Assembly (NCBI GenBank): GCA_040902585.1
Contig: JBBDXA010000017.1
Span: 1 to 52,859, forward strand
Source: JBBDXA01 sp040902585
Lineage (GTDB): Bacteria > Planctomycetota > Phycisphaerae > Phycisphaerales > Phycisphaeraceae
Direction: 5' to 3'
Length of the DNA stretch: 52,859 nucleotides
Shown: positions 42,508-52,004 of the stretch, one piece after another
Layout of the letters: every line of letters begins with the position of its first letter
How positions within the stretch are numbered: position 1 is the first letter of the stretch
Made by a program: the position numbers and the translations under genes
Notes under the pieces: model-generated
Database searches by the model: none
The model's input: only the letters and a program-made list of their open reading frames with translations
What the model was told of the DNA's origin: nothing

Positions 42508-44076
42508 TCAAGCTTTGAGGATGGCCCCTGCCGCGTTGAGGCCGCATGCCCCCATGACGCCGCCGCCGGGGTGGGTGGCCGCGCCGCACATGAACAGGCC
42601 GCGGATGGGCGTGGTGTAGCCCTGGCGGAGCGGGCCGAGCTGATGCAGGTGCATCGCGCCCTGGAAAATGTTGCCGCCCGTCAGGCCGTAGACGCGTTCG
42701 AGATCGACCGGCGTGAGCACCTGTCGATGCAGGATGATGTTGCGGATGTTCGGGGCGTACCGCGCGAGCAGGTCGATGCAGCGATCCGCGAAGGCATCTT
42801 TCTTCGCCTCCGTCCACTCGCCGTCGCGCAGCTTGTACGGCGCGTACTGCACGAACATGCTCATCAGATGCTTGCCCGGCGGTGCGAGCGTGCTGTCCAC
42901 CGTCGTGGGCATGGTGATCTCCAGCACCGGCTCGCGCGAAGGTTCACCGTACTTCGCATCGTCGTAGGCCCGCTCAATATGTTCAAGCGTGGGCGCGATG
43001 TGCGTCGTGCCGCGCAGGGCGATCTCGCGCGGGATCTCGTTGGTGTTGAAATCAGGCAGCGCATCGAGGGCAAGGTTGATCTTGCAGCTCGCCGAGCTGT
43101 AGTCGATGCGATCCAGCGGTGCGGTCATCTCCTCAGGCAGGCTTCGCGCTTCGATGAACATCCTGAATGTGACATTCGCATCAAGGCTCGATGCGACACC
43201 CCGGGCATCGATCACTTCGCCGGTCTCCAACGTGACGCCGCTGGTCTGGCTGTTGTGAATATTGATCTGCTTCACCGCCGCCTCGCGGCGAATCGTGACG
43301 CCGAACTGAAGGCATGATCGCTCCAGGGCATCCGCGAGTCCACCCATGCCGCCCTTCACGTAGCCCCACACGCCGCGAGCGCCGCCGGCTTCGCCCATGA
43401 CATGATGCAGCAGCACGTAGGCGGTGCCGGGCATGGAAGGCGAGGCGAACGCGCCGATGATCGCATCGGTCGCCAGCGTGGCCTTCAAGGCTTCGGATTC
43501 GAACCAGCGATGCAGGATCGGTGTGGCGGCACCGGTGAGAAGTTCCACCGCATCGGGAAACGCCGGGCCCAGTTTCTTCACCAGGCGCATGTAGCCCCAC
43601 AGCTTCGGGATATCGCGCAGGCGCGGCGGCAGGTGCGGCGGCGGAGACATGAGCAGCGGCTCGATCTCGTGCGCCAGGCGCGTGAGCATCGCTTCGTACT
43701 TCGGATACTGTTGGGCATCCTTGGCGGAGAACTTGCCGATCTCCGCCTGATTCTTCGCGGTATCCGGCCCCAGCAGCAGGTGCCTGCCGTCAGGCAGCGG
43801 TGTGAAGGACGAAGGATTGCGCGGCAGCACCACGAGGCCGTTGTCCTTCAGCTTCAGATCGCTGGTGATGCGCGGGAGAAAAAGGCTGATGACGTAGGCG
43901 GCGGGCGAGACGCGGAATCCGGGCCACAGTTCCTCGGTGGAGGCGCAGCCGCCGAGGATGGCGCGACGTTCCAGGACGCAGACCTTGCGTCCGGCGCGGG
44001 CGAGGTAGGCGGCGCAGACGAGGCCGTTGTGGCCCCCGCCGATGATCACGCAGTCGTATTGGGTTGAGCGAGGCAT
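42508..44076 (-). CDS. FAD-dependent phytoene-dehydrogenase-like oxidoreductase
   Basis: 522 residues. The FAD-binding Rossmann motif IIGGGHNGLVCAAYLARAG opens the protein (11-29), followed by ERRAILGGCAST. The C-terminal FAD motif is GLFMCGAATHPGGGVMGACGLNAAG (visible in parts). It belongs to the PYROXD2/COG1233 group of amine-oxidase-fold proteins related to carotenoid desaturases; no carotenoid gene is nearby, so the substrate is unknown. TAAAAT ends nine bases before the ATG. The TMTC-like gene ends 33 bp upstream. Confidence 0.85.
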   Translation of the reverse strand: MPRSTQYDCVIIGGGHNGLVCAAYLARAGRKVCVLERRAILGGCASTEELWPGFRVSPAAYVISLFLPRITSDLKLKDNGLVVLPRNPSSFTPLPDGRHLLLGPDTAKNQAEIGKFSAKDAQQYPKYEAMLTRLAHEIEPLLMSPPPHLPPRLRDIPKLWGYMRLVKKLGPAFPDAVELLTGAATPILHRWFESEALKATLATDAIIGAFASPSMPGTAYVLLHHVMGEAGGARGVWGYVKGGMGGLADALERSCLQFGVTIRREAAVKQINIHNSQTSGVTLETGEVIDARGVASSLDANVTFRMFIEARSLPEEMTAPLDRIDYSSASCKINLALDALPDFNTNEIPREIALRGTTHIAPTLEHIERAYDDAKYGEPSREPVLEITMPTTVDSTLAPPGKHLMSMFVQYAPYKLRDGEWTEAKKDAFADRCIDLLARYAPNIRNIILHRQVLTPVDLERVYGLTGGNIFQGAMHLHQLGPLRQGYTTPIRGLFMCGAATHPGGGVMGACGLNAAGAILKA

Positions 44077-44109
44077 GGGCCGCGTATTTTAGCACCGCGC
44101 GCCGGGCGT

Positions 44110-46518
44110 TCAGGGGCCGAAAGAATTCGCGGTGTGATCCAGATGTGATTGCCGTCGCGGCGCGGATCGAAACGGTGAATCGCCCAGGTGATCGGTGCTG
44201 CTTTCGGGCTTGAGCGAACCGCCCGGGCCCAGATCGATGAGCCTGGCCATTTCCGCGCGGGCTTCTTCATAATCCGGAAACTTCAGCAGCAGGTTCCTGA
44301 GCCTGCGCTGCGCGCTGGGGATGTCGCGAAGTTGAGCGGAGAACTTGGCCAGATAGAGCTGGTTGACCCGGTAGAGTTCTTCCAGTTTCAGCACGTGCCC
44401 GGCCGGCAGGTCTTCCCGTTTGTCGAGCAGGCCGCTGATCGATTGCTCGGCCGCGAGCAGATGACGACTGGGTGAAATCGTGTCGGTCTGATTGCGCACC
44501 TCCATCCACAGCCACGCGGCACGCAGGTGCGCCTCGACGACCTTCACATCCTCAAACGCCCGCGGCACCCCCGTCGTCTGTGCCACCTCGACCACTCGCT
44601 CATACTGAACCCGCGCCTTCTCCGGCTCGTCCAGATACTCGTACACCTTTCCAAGCTCCAGCGCCGCGCTGCGCGAATGTGGTCGCCGAATGACCACCCC
44701 CTCCAGCAGGACGCGGGCTTCGGACCAGTACTTCTCCGTCAGCATGTGGTGCTTGAGCAGGTCATCGCGCACCGTTTCGCCTGTTGTATCGATATCCCCC
44801 GGCGTGACCGCCATCCCCTCTTCCTGCGCCAGCACGCGATCGCCCAGCACCACCGCGTCGCGCAGCGGCCGAATCTGGCGGATGTTCTCATCCGAATCGC
44901 TGTGCTTGTCCATGAACTCATGCAGGCGGATCGAAACGGGCCGCAGCTCCTCGCGCGTCCTGGCGGTGGGCGATGGATCCTTCTGAAGGATGGCCAGCAT
45001 TTCGATCACGCTCTGAAGCGCCTGCGTGTAGTCGTGGGCGCGCTTGCCGTCGCGGGCCCGCACCGTGCCGAAGTTGTATTTGTCGACCGCGTTCTCCGGG
45101 TCCAGCCGAAAGTCCCGGCCCAGCAGGCGCGATTCCGTCGCCCAATGCGTGTTCACATCCAGCAGCGTGAACGCCATCACAATCATCACCGCGGCGGTGG
45201 GCAAAAGAACCGCGGCGCGGCTGCGCGTCGAGTGCCCGCACTTGGCGTGCAGGAACGCCGCCAGCAGCATCGCCGCCGCAATCGAGAACGGCAGGATCAA
45301 CCGGTTGGCCGCATACACGCCCACGGGCAACAGCAGGTTGCCTACCAGCACGTACTGACCGGCCGCGAGAATCAGCCCCAGCAGCAGCCAGCTTCGCCTG
45401 CGGATCAAAGCCCACGCCAGGATGACGCTGAAGAGGATCACCATCAGACCGAGAATGGTTTCCCGCGTGGTCCAGGTCGGCAACGTCTCGGGAATATGGT
45501 AGTAGCTCGTGTCGGGATTAAAGATCTGACGGGTGTAGAACCAGGCGATGGAGATGGCCGCGGGAATGCGCTCCGCCAGCGGCACCATGCGCAGCGGATT
45601 GTCGCGGATGTCATCCACAAAGGTCGGCGCGTAGTCCATGCCCGCCCCGACCACGCTCGTCCGCATCGCGAAGTAGGCGACCGCAGGCAACAGGAGGAAA
45701 ACGATCGACGCCAGGTGCACGCGCTTGGGCGTCACGGCGATGTCATCGATAATGTCGGTGCTGGCGTTGCGCGGGCCGATCCACATCTGCGAGAAGGCTG
45801 CGGGAATCAGAATGAGGCCGCTCTCCTTCGACCCGAACGCCACCACTGCCGCCAGGACCGCAAGGCCCGCCTGCCACCACCGCCACCGGCCCTGCTCCAG
45901 CGAGAGGCGATGCATCAGCAGAAATCCGAGCACGCCGAGCATCGCCAGCAGGTCGGCGCGGCAGACCACGTAGTTGACCATCTCCCCATGTGCCGGATGT
46001 GCCGCAAAGAGAAACGCCACCGTCCACGCCGCCGCCTGTTGCACATAGCGTGTCAGCCACAGCGCCAGCACCCAGCTCAGCCCCAGGAGGAGCAACATGT
46101 TCACGCCGCGAAAGTAGCGCGGCGCCATCTGCACCGCCTCGCCGTTGACAATCTCCGCGCATCGGGGCAGCCGGGCGTTGACCCAGTAGCTCAGGATCGT
46201 CACCGGGCGGTAGAGATTCTGGTCCGGAGACCGGCCTGACCAGTAGTCGTGCTGCCAGAGCGTCCGCCAGCCGTCCGCGCTTTTCACATCCGGATTGGTC
46301 TGAATGATATCGACGTCATCGATGAGGAAGTCGTAGTTGAAACGGGTGCTGACGTAGAGCGTGAAAATGACCAGGCCCAGGGCCATGGGCAGAAGAATGT
46401 TGATCGTCTTGGCACGCGAGAGATGGAGCTTGTGCGCAATCCAAAGCGCTGCCCCGCCGGCCATTAGCCAGCCCAGGATCAGGGCCTGATGTAACTCAAT
46501 CTCGAAGGCGCCAAACAT
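44110..46518 (-). CDS. TMTC-like membrane glycosyltransferase with TPR domain
   Basis: 802 residues from the ATG at 46518 (GGAG four bases upstream). About ten membrane segments occupy 1-470. The first outside loop has DFLIDDVDIIQTNPDVK, a DD motif as in GT-C glycosyltransferases, and AAHPAHGEMVNYVVCRADLL is the TMTC/DUF1736-type signature. The C-terminal part (about 480-802) has TPRs. Eukaryotic TMTC proteins O-mannosylate cadherins; bacterial homologs are uncharacterised. The likely role is protein or envelope glycosylation with a lipid-linked sugar donor. Confidence 0.78.
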   Translation of the reverse strand: MFGAFEIELHQALILGWLMAGGAALWIAHKLHLSRAKTINILLPMALGLVIFTLYVSTRFNYDFLIDDVDIIQTNPDVKSADGWRTLWQHDYWSGRSPDQNLYRPVTILSYWVNARLPRCAEIVNGEAVQMAPRYFRGVNMLLLLGLSWVLALWLTRYVQQAAAWTVAFLFAAHPAHGEMVNYVVCRADLLAMLGVLGFLLMHRLSLEQGRWRWWQAGLAVLAAVVAFGSKESGLILIPAAFSQMWIGPRNASTDIIDDIAVTPKRVHLASIVFLLLPAVAYFAMRTSVVGAGMDYAPTFVDDIRDNPLRMVPLAERIPAAISIAWFYTRQIFNPDTSYYHIPETLPTWTTRETILGLMVILFSVILAWALIRRRSWLLLGLILAAGQYVLVGNLLLPVGVYAANRLILPFSIAAAMLLAAFLHAKCGHSTRSRAAVLLPTAAVMIVMAFTLLDVNTHWATESRLLGRDFRLDPENAVDKYNFGTVRARDGKRAHDYTQALQSVIEMLAILQKDPSPTARTREELRPVSIRLHEFMDKHSDSDENIRQIRPLRDAVVLGDRVLAQEEGMAVTPGDIDTTGETVRDDLLKHHMLTEKYWSEARVLLEGVVIRRPHSRSAALELGKVYEYLDEPEKARVQYERVVEVAQTTGVPRAFEDVKVVEAHLRAAWLWMEVRNQTDTISPSRHLLAAEQSISGLLDKREDLPAGHVLKLEELYRVNQLYLAKFSAQLRDIPSAQRRLRNLLLKFPDYEEARAEMARLIDLGPGGSLKPESSTDHLGDSPFRSAPRRQSHLDHTANSFGP

Positions 46519-46717
46519 AGGCTCCGTCGCGTTCCTCTCTTGTGGCCGCGGGCACCTTCGTGCGATCGCGGCAAAACACTTTCGTCCCCGACAACTCCTC
46601 ACCCAGCCTTCAGCGGAGTCGCCACAACCAACCACGTGTAGTCATACGCACGCAGGCGGCGCATCGTTCAAACTCAGTGACCTCCGGCCGAGAGTGCTTC
46701 GCGCCGGCTGCTGCCAA

Positions 46718-47512
46718 TCAATCGAGCGGGGCCCAGAAGGTCCAAGGCCGCTCATCCTCGCTGGTCTTGCGCAGCACCATCGTTTCGTAGGGCGCGGGGT
46801 GGTTCGCTTCACCCGCCGGCCAGCCGATCTTGCGGAAGCGGGCCTTGCGGTTCCTGCGCACCTGCCAGCCCCAGGGCCGCGTCAGCGGTCCCAGTTCCAC
46901 TTTCGATCCGCCCACCGCTTCGTAGTTGCGATGCTTGAGGGCAAAGGTCACCGCCCGGCGAACCGAAGGCCAGTCCGCGTCATCAAACACAACGATCCCG
47001 CCCACGTCGAGCATCTGATCGATGTAATAAAAATCCACCAGCGCGCCTTCGAAGCGATGATTGCCGTCGATGAACGCCAGATCAAACTTCCTTTCCTCGC
47101 TCACCATCCGCGGCAGCGCCAGGTCGCTCTTCTCGCAGACCCAGTCGAACATGTCGCTGAATCCGAAGTGATCGACCACGTGCAGGCCCAGTCCGTTCCA
47201 CAGTTCGCCCTTCTGGTAGGGATCGACCGCGGTGTGGCTGCCGCCGCCGTTCCTGGTGATGCCCAGCATGATGTGGACCGCGCTGAGGCCGGTGCCCATG
47301 CCGGTTTCAATCGTGTTGCGGCTGCCGTACTTCTCGACGACTGACTGAAGCAGGCGAGCCTCTTGCGGGCTCACCGCCATGTTCAGCCCTTCGTCGCGGC
47401 CGATAACACTGAAACTCTGATTGCGGTAAATCTCCTCGACCGTCGTATGGATCCGCGATTGGAGTTCCGCCGCGTTTTCAACCGGACTCTCGGCCATAAG
47501 TATCTCGCTCAT
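46718..47512 (-). CDS. Class I SAM-dependent methyltransferase (Methyltransf_24 type)
   Basis: 264 residues. Motif I is ETGMGTGLSAVHI (about 69-81), the acidic residue follows in HTAVDPYQ, and FDLAFIDGNHRFEGALVDFYY marks the family 24 group whose members often modify sugars or glycans. It lies 205 bp upstream of the TMTC-like gene on the same strand, so a shared glycan pathway is possible. No Shine-Dalgarno site or -10 box is evident; an ATG five codons in is an alternative start. Confidence 0.82.
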   Translation of the reverse strand: MSEILMAESPVENAAELQSRIHTTVEEIYRNQSFSVIGRDEGLNMAVSPQEARLLQSVVEKYGSRNTIETGMGTGLSAVHIMLGITRNGGGSHTAVDPYQKGELWNGLGLHVVDHFGFSDMFDWVCEKSDLALPRMVSEERKFDLAFIDGNHRFEGALVDFYYIDQMLDVGGIVVFDDADWPSVRRAVTFALKHRNYEAVGGSKVELGPLTRPWGWQVRRNRKARFRKIGWPAGEANHPAPYETMVLRKTSEDERPWTFWAPLD

Positions 47513-47611
47513 GCAAGGTTCTTCGTCAGCCTGCGACCGTGAAATTAGGCGAACGCCGAAAGGGGATGGTCAGATTCGCCGGCGGCTCCCCTAATCAACA
47601 GGATAGACTCG

Positions 47612-48289
47612 CTATCGGGCCTTCTTCGCCGCGGGAACGCCCTTTTGCGGGCATACTTCCAATAACGTGCAGCGGTCGCAGGCCGGCTTCCTCGCCGCGC
47701 ACACCTGCCGGCCGTGGAAGATGAGCAGGTGCGACAACATCGTCCACTCCTCGCGCGGGAATAGCGCCATCAGCTCCGGCTCGATCTTTACCGGTTCCTT
47801 CTTCGCGGTCAGCCCCATGCGGTTGCTCAGCCGCTGCACGTGCGTGTCCACCACGACGCCGATGTTCTTGCCGAAGGCGTTGCCCAGGACCACGTTGGCG
47901 GTCTTCCGCGCCACGCCGGGAAGCTGGAGCAATTCTTCCATCGTGTCGGGCACCTTGCCGCCGAACTTTTCTACGAGCAGCGTCGAAGCGCCTTTGATCG
48001 ACCTGGCCTTGTTGCGATAGAAGCCGGTCGAGCGGATGACCTCTTCGATAGCTTCGATCGGAGCTTCGACGAAGGCTTTGGGCGTGGGGTACTTCTTGAA
48101 CAGGCCGGGCGTGACTATGTTGACGCGCACGTCCGTACACTGCGCGGAGAGGATCGTCGCGATCAGAAGCTGGAACGCGTTCTTGTGTTCCAGGGCGCAG
48201 TGGGCATCCGGATAAAGCTTCTTCAGCCTGCGATAGATCTCCGCGGCCTGCGCGATGCGCGTGCTGTTGGGCTTGCGTGGCTTGGGCAT
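47612..48289 (-). CDS. nth: Endonuclease III
   Basis: 225 residues from the ATG at 48289. A bifunctional DNA glycosylase/AP lyase removing oxidised pyrimidines. The helix-hairpin-helix LPGVARKTA (123-131) holds catalytic Lys129, and Asp148 lies in VVVDTHVQR. The 4Fe-4S cluster cysteines follow the C-x6-C-x2-C-x5-C pattern in VCAARKPACDRCTLLEVC near the C-terminus. TACAAT ends six bases before the ATG. Confidence 0.93.
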   Translation of the reverse strand: MPKPRKPNSTRIAQAAEIYRRLKKLYPDAHCALEHKNAFQLLIATILSAQCTDVRVNIVTPGLFKKYPTPKAFVEAPIEAIEEVIRSTGFYRNKARSIKGASTLLVEKFGGKVPDTMEELLQLPGVARKTANVVLGNAFGKNIGVVVDTHVQRLSNRMGLTAKKEPVKIEPELMALFPREEWTMLSHLLIFHGRQVCAARKPACDRCTLLEVCPQKGVPAAKKAR

Positions 48290-48295
48290 GGCGGG

Positions 48296-48301
48296 ATTGT
48301 A
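48296..48301 (-). promoter_or_regulatory. -10 box of nth, leaderless type
   Basis: TACAAT on the minus strand, then CCCGCC, then the ATG at 48289. The spacing is identical to that at the zinc-ribbon and permease genes. Confidence 0.55.
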
Positions 48302-48333
48302 CGCTGCACGGGCGGCAGCGAATGACATCGCGC

Positions 48334-48459
48334 TGGGTGCCACGGGTCGAGGAGGCCGCCGACGAAGACCCGTGCGAAAGGCTGAGGCGACCGAACACAA
48401 CACTGATCACAGGCGGTCGGCTCAGGTCTACTCGCAGTCTCGTCGACCCGTGGCACCCA
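48334..48459. repeat. 126-bp element with 17-bp perfect terminal inverted repeats
   Basis: TGGGTGCCACGGGTCGA (48334-48350) and its exact complement TCGACCCGTGGCACCCA (48443-48459). No ORF or target duplication is obvious. It fills most of the nth-CobW gap; partial matches to the arm (GTGGCACCC) occur at 7170 and 9749. Confidence 0.75.
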
Positions 48460-48498
48460 AACAGGGCCGTCATCTCAGGTACGATCGCGAACTCCTAC

Positions 48499-49596
48499 TC
48501 AGGTCACCTGCACGCGATGCGTCGGTGTCGGCCGGCCCGGACGGAACGCAGCCGTGTTGATCATCAGGAACCGGATCGCCGAAAGAAACGCGAGTTCGCC
48601 CAGCACCAGCTCTTCCAGCAACTTCGGATCGGCCTCGGCGCGCAGGTTCACCATCAACTCGCCATCGCAAAGCGGCGCGGCCAGACGATGCGTCGCCTGC
48701 GGGGCTTCATCGCTGCGCGTCAGACTGAGCGAAGCGATGTCCGTACCCTGCGTCGGCGAAAGCGTCATCTTCAGATGCGCGATGGGGATGTCCTTCTCCA
48801 GCAGCCCGCGCTTCAGGCGATTGGCGATGTCGTGAATCGTCGCGTTGCCGTCAAACTCCTTCACCGCGGAGAGACTGCCTTTGATGTTCACCCAGCCGAG
48901 CAATGCTTCGCCCTCGGCGTATTCGTCGTAATCCACTGACATCGTCGGCGAATTCGTCAGGCTGCCGGTCATGAGTACATTGAACCACTCCTCCAGCCCA
49001 TCGCCCGCCGTCGCGGAGATCTGCATTACGCGCGCCTTGGGAAACACGCGTTTCAGGGCCCCCGCCAGTTGCTCGCGCTCGCCCGCGCCGAGCAGGTCGA
49101 GCTTGTTGATGACGATGACTTCCGCCTCTTCGAGCTGCTTGCGGTAGACGTAGATCACCTTCTCGCTGAATTGCTTCCCTTGCGTCAGTCCGAGGATCGC
49201 CGCGGCTCGTTTGGGATCGACGAGCACCGTCAGCGGCGCGACTTCGTACTGCTCGCCGTAAAGCTGCTGGAGGGGATAACTCACGGTCGCCTTTAGATCG
49301 GTGCAGCTTCCGACCGGCTCAGCGAGAAGCACATCCGGCTTGTTCGCCTCGGTGAGCTGCTTCGACGCCGTGACCAGCGAATCGAACTTGCAGCAGAAGC
49401 AGCCGCCCGTGATCTCCTCCACGTCATACCCGGCGGCCCTGGCGCGACTGGTATCGACCAGGTCCATGCTCTGGTCGTTCGTGATCAACCCAACGCGCCG
49501 GCCCTGGGCGGTCAGGTGCTGTGCGAACCTGAGAATGGCGGTGGTCTTCCCCGCGCCGAGGAAGCCGCCGATCATGATGTAACGGGCTTTGGTCAT
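48499..49596 (-). CDS. CobW/COG0523 family GTPase, metal chaperone type
   Basis: 365 residues. Walker A is GGFLGAGKTT (10-19), the metal-binding motif GCFCC lies at 65-69 (CxCC), and NKLD gives the G4 guanine motif (near 162). CobW-family proteins deliver zinc or cobalt to target enzymes using GTP. The C-terminal half is diverged from typical CobW_C domains and ends without the His-rich tail. No zinc-uptake or cobalamin gene adjoins it, so the metal cannot be told. A GCGATACATCGC palindrome (49634-49645) lies upstream of the gene, but no known operator was recognised. Confidence 0.85.
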   Translation of the reverse strand: MTKARYIMIGGFLGAGKTTAILRFAQHLTAQGRRVGLITNDQSMDLVDTSRARAAGYDVEEITGGCFCCKFDSLVTASKQLTEANKPDVLLAEPVGSCTDLKATVSYPLQQLYGEQYEVAPLTVLVDPKRAAAILGLTQGKQFSEKVIYVYRKQLEEAEVIVINKLDLLGAGEREQLAGALKRVFPKARVMQISATAGDGLEEWFNVLMTGSLTNSPTMSVDYDEYAEGEALLGWVNIKGSLSAVKEFDGNATIHDIANRLKRGLLEKDIPIAHLKMTLSPTQGTDIASLSLTRSDEAPQATHRLAAPLCDGELMVNLRAEADPKLLEELVLGELAFLSAIRFLMINTAAFRPGRPTPTHRVQVT

Positions 49597-49677
49597 AAGG
49601 CACAACAGGTCCACGCAAGTGATTCAGGCAAGCAGCGATACATCGCCCAGTGGAATCTTTGAATCGACGGGCGAGGT

Positions 49678-50742
49678 TCACTTTTCCGTCGTGGCGGCCG
49701 CGCTCTTGGTCACCGGCTCAAACGCATCCTTCACCGGCTTGCCTTCGATCTCATCCTCCGCGGTGATCTTGATGCCGAGGTAGTCCACGGCGGTCGAGAA
49801 GGTGTCCACCGTGTTGATGATGCCCTTTGTCTGCGTGAGGTCGAAGCCTTTGCGCACGCCCGGACCGACTGCGATCCAGGGGATGTGAAGTCCGCGCGGG
49901 TCTTTGCCGTCGTGGCCTTTGCCGTAGCCGCCGTGGTCGGCACTGAGGATGATGAGCGTGTCGTCGAACACCTTCGCCTTGCGCAGAGCCTCGAGCACGA
50001 CGCCCAGGGCTTCATCCGCGCGGGCGATCGCTTCCAGTTGAATGGTCGAACCCCAGCCCTTGGCATGGCCGGCCGTGTCCACGCGCGGGAAGTGAACCAT
50101 CATCACCTGCGGCTTGTTTTTGGCGATGACCGCCGCCGCCTGCTCGCCGACCCACGCATCGTCATACTTGCGATCGTACGCCTTCATGCCATCCGCATCG
50201 GCAACGCCCGAACTGATCGGTTTCCCATCCGGCCCCAGCGTGTTGGGCTTCTCCGGCAGCACCACCCAGTCCACGGTGCCCTTCTCCGCGAGGGCCTCGA
50301 ACTTGTACTTGCCCGCAACCAGCGCGGTCGTGTAACCCGCCTTCTTGGCGAACTCAAACAGCGTCGGCACATGCGGGTAGTTGTACTTGCGCGGGCGGAG
50401 GGGAATGTCCTCATTCCAGATGATGCCGTGCTTTTCCATCGGCACGCCGGTGATCATGGACGTGTGCGAAGGCAGCGTCTTGCCGATGGGCAGCGTCTGG
50501 GCCCACATGCTGTAGGCACCGGCTTTGATGAGCGCGTGAATGTTCGGCGTGTCGGCAAGCAGCGCCAGGTCGGGGCGCAGGCCGTCGATGCTGACGATGA
50601 GCACCCGCTTCTCAGCCGCTTGCGGCTTCGCACTCGGATCAGCCGCGCGCACCTCGCGCAGCGAACCGTGCGCGAGCAGCGAACCGACCGCCGCGATCAC
50701 GACCATAAAACGGAAAGAAACACGACACATGGATAAAGGCAT
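49678..50742 (-). CDS. Secreted ectonucleotide pyrophosphatase/phosphodiesterase-like protein
   Basis: 354 residues. The ATG at 50742 has a perfect AGGAGG seven bases upstream. A signal peptide (cleavage near VRAAD) is followed by AKPQAA, encoded by the 18-bp palindrome, and then by the alkaline-phosphatase-fold core VLIVSIDGLRPD. The nucleophile region is LPSHTSMITG, and metal ligands lie in VHFPRVDTAGHA and SADHGGYGKGHDG. NPP-type enzymes split nucleotide or lipid phosphodiesters outside the cell; the substrate is unknown. Confidence 0.85.
   Translation of the reverse strand: MPLSMCRVSFRFMVVIAAVGSLLAHGSLREVRAADPSAKPQAAEKRVLIVSIDGLRPDLALLADTPNIHALIKAGAYSMWAQTLPIGKTLPSHTSMITGVPMEKHGIIWNEDIPLRPRKYNYPHVPTLFEFAKKAGYTTALVAGKYKFEALAEKGTVDWVVLPEKPNTLGPDGKPISSGVADADGMKAYDRKYDDAWVGEQAAAVIAKNKPQVMMVHFPRVDTAGHAKGWGSTIQLEAIARADEALGVVLEALRKAKVFDDTLIILSADHGGYGKGHDGKDPRGLHIPWIAVGPGVRKGFDLTQTKGIINTVDTFSTAVDYLGIKITAEDEIEGKPVKDAFEPVTKSAAATTEK
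50614..50631. repeat. 18-bp palindrome inside the phosphodiesterase gene
   Basis: A fourth copy of the AGCCGCTTGCGGCTT palindrome, encoding AKPQAA on the minus strand just past the signal-peptide cleavage region. Confidence 0.85.
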
Positions 50743-50814
50743 TCATCAACCTCCTGTCCGGGGGAACCCGACATCCTATCGCAGACGGGCCGACGCGCCT
50801 CATCCTTGCAGAAA

Positions 50815-50880
50815 TGACATGATCACCGGTCTGATCCACGGCATCATCCGCCGAAGTTCCTTGCCGGCTGTTTCGAGCTG
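50815..50880 (-). pseudogene. Decayed fragment of an ilvC 3' end
   Basis: On the minus strand this reads LETAGKELRRMMPWIRPVIM, against LEKIGKELRRMMPWIKPVEM at the end of ilvC (52079). About three quarters of the bases match over some 60 positions, and several differences are silent. The stop codon is not conserved and nothing else of ilvC is present. It lies downstream of the second PEP-CTERM gene. Confidence 0.8.
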
Positions 50881-50930
50881 AACTTCTGCATGTTACGAGG
50901 CGCAAGGCCATTGCGTGGACCTCGGCAATA

Positions 50931-50961
50931 GGAAAAGCCGACTGGTTGATCACCAGTCGGC
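50931..50961 (-). terminator. Terminator of the second PEP-CTERM gene
   Basis: GCCGACTGGT and ACCAGTCGGC (50937-50961) form a perfect 10-bp stem with a TGATC loop, followed on the minus strand by TTTTCC. Confidence 0.7.
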
Positions 50962-51009
50962 GTCAAGGCCTTCTCAAATGGAGACCCGCTCAGAAAACCA
51001 AGGACCGCA

Positions 51010-51837
51010 TCACTGGCCGATCCGGCGACGCCGGACCGTCAGGGCGCAACCGGCGATCATCGCCAGCGCCAGAGTCGCGGGTTCAGGGATCGAGTTGATA
51101 GAACTATTGTCAAACGCCAGAACCGGCAGCGTGTTGAAGCTGAACCAGCCATAGCGATTGCCACCGATGATTCCGATCAGGTCCGTCGGATCGCTCAGCG
51201 TCCACGTATGCACGAGGTTGCCGAGAGCATCAGAGATGGTCATATCGACCGCGAGGACACCGGCGTTGTTGTAGAACTCGTGTTGAAACGTGTACCAACC
51301 GGTCATGTCTATGGCAATTGGATCCTTGGCGGGATTCTTGGCAAAGGCACTGCCCGGCTGCGAGTTGTTGCTGGCGGAAATGACGAATCGATTGGTTCCC
51401 GCTCCGGGGCCTGTTATATCCGCCGTATCAAAGAACCCCGCATTGAAAATGAAGTCTCGACGGTGGCTGCCGGCCGTATTGTTGATCGCGGAAGAGAAGT
51501 CGAATCGACTGTTGTTGGCGAAGCCCGCATCGACGTCGAGGAAGATATCGATAGTGGTTTTGAAGCCAAGAGAGGGAAAAACGCTGCTGTACCCGCCCCA
51601 GTTCGTCGCCGAACCACTGGCACTGCTTTCGGCATGAAACGCGCCGCCTGCAGAGGTAATCCCGTTGGTGCCTGACGCGACGCGGGTCGCCACAAATCCT
51701 GCTCCGAAGACATTCCAGCCTGCATTGTCCGTCTCGAACCCGTTGGAGAAGATCGGAACTGCTTTCGCATCCGACGACCACCCCGGAACACAGACCAACA
51801 TAACAACAATCATTGCCATCAAACGGGAACATATCAT
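51010..51837 (-). CDS. PEP-CTERM surface protein, small
   Basis: 275 residues from the ATG at 51837, with AAGGAG seven bases upstream. A signal peptide covers about 1-27. The mature part begins IFSNGFETDNAGWNVF, a jelly-roll-like opening common in PEP-CTERM proteins, and the C-terminus is IPEPATLALAMIAGCALTVR plus basic residues, the exosortase sorting signal. It shares no obvious homology with the larger PEP-CTERM protein outside the signal. The promoter at 52005 gives a leader of about 160 nt. Copies of the ilvC 3' end bracket the gene. Confidence 0.85.
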   Translation of the reverse strand: MICSRLMAMIVVMLVCVPGWSSDAKAVPIFSNGFETDNAGWNVFGAGFVATRVASGTNGITSAGGAFHAESSASGSATNWGGYSSVFPSLGFKTTIDIFLDVDAGFANNSRFDFSSAINNTAGSHRRDFIFNAGFFDTADITGPGAGTNRFVISASNNSQPGSAFAKNPAKDPIAIDMTGWYTFQHEFYNNAGVLAVDMTISDALGNLVHTWTLSDPTDLIGIIGGNRYGWFSFNTLPVLAFDNSSINSIPEPATLALAMIAGCALTVRRRRIGQ

Positions 51838-52004
51838 GACTCTACTCCTTGGACGCGCCGATAGCGCGATAGCCGTCACATGAACCCGCCGGAAAAGGCA
51901 GTGATATTCATGAGAACCTTGCCGTCAGGAAATGCTAAAAGTGCCCCGAGATCCGGATTGGATTGATCCCATTGCCTCCCAGCAATTGCCCTTATCGGAC
52001 CCGG

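Noticed and set aside
49634..49645. GCGATACATCGC as a Zur-type operator of the CobW gene
   Set aside because: A short palindrome with no resemblance to a known Zur box, and CGATCG-like words are common in this DNA.
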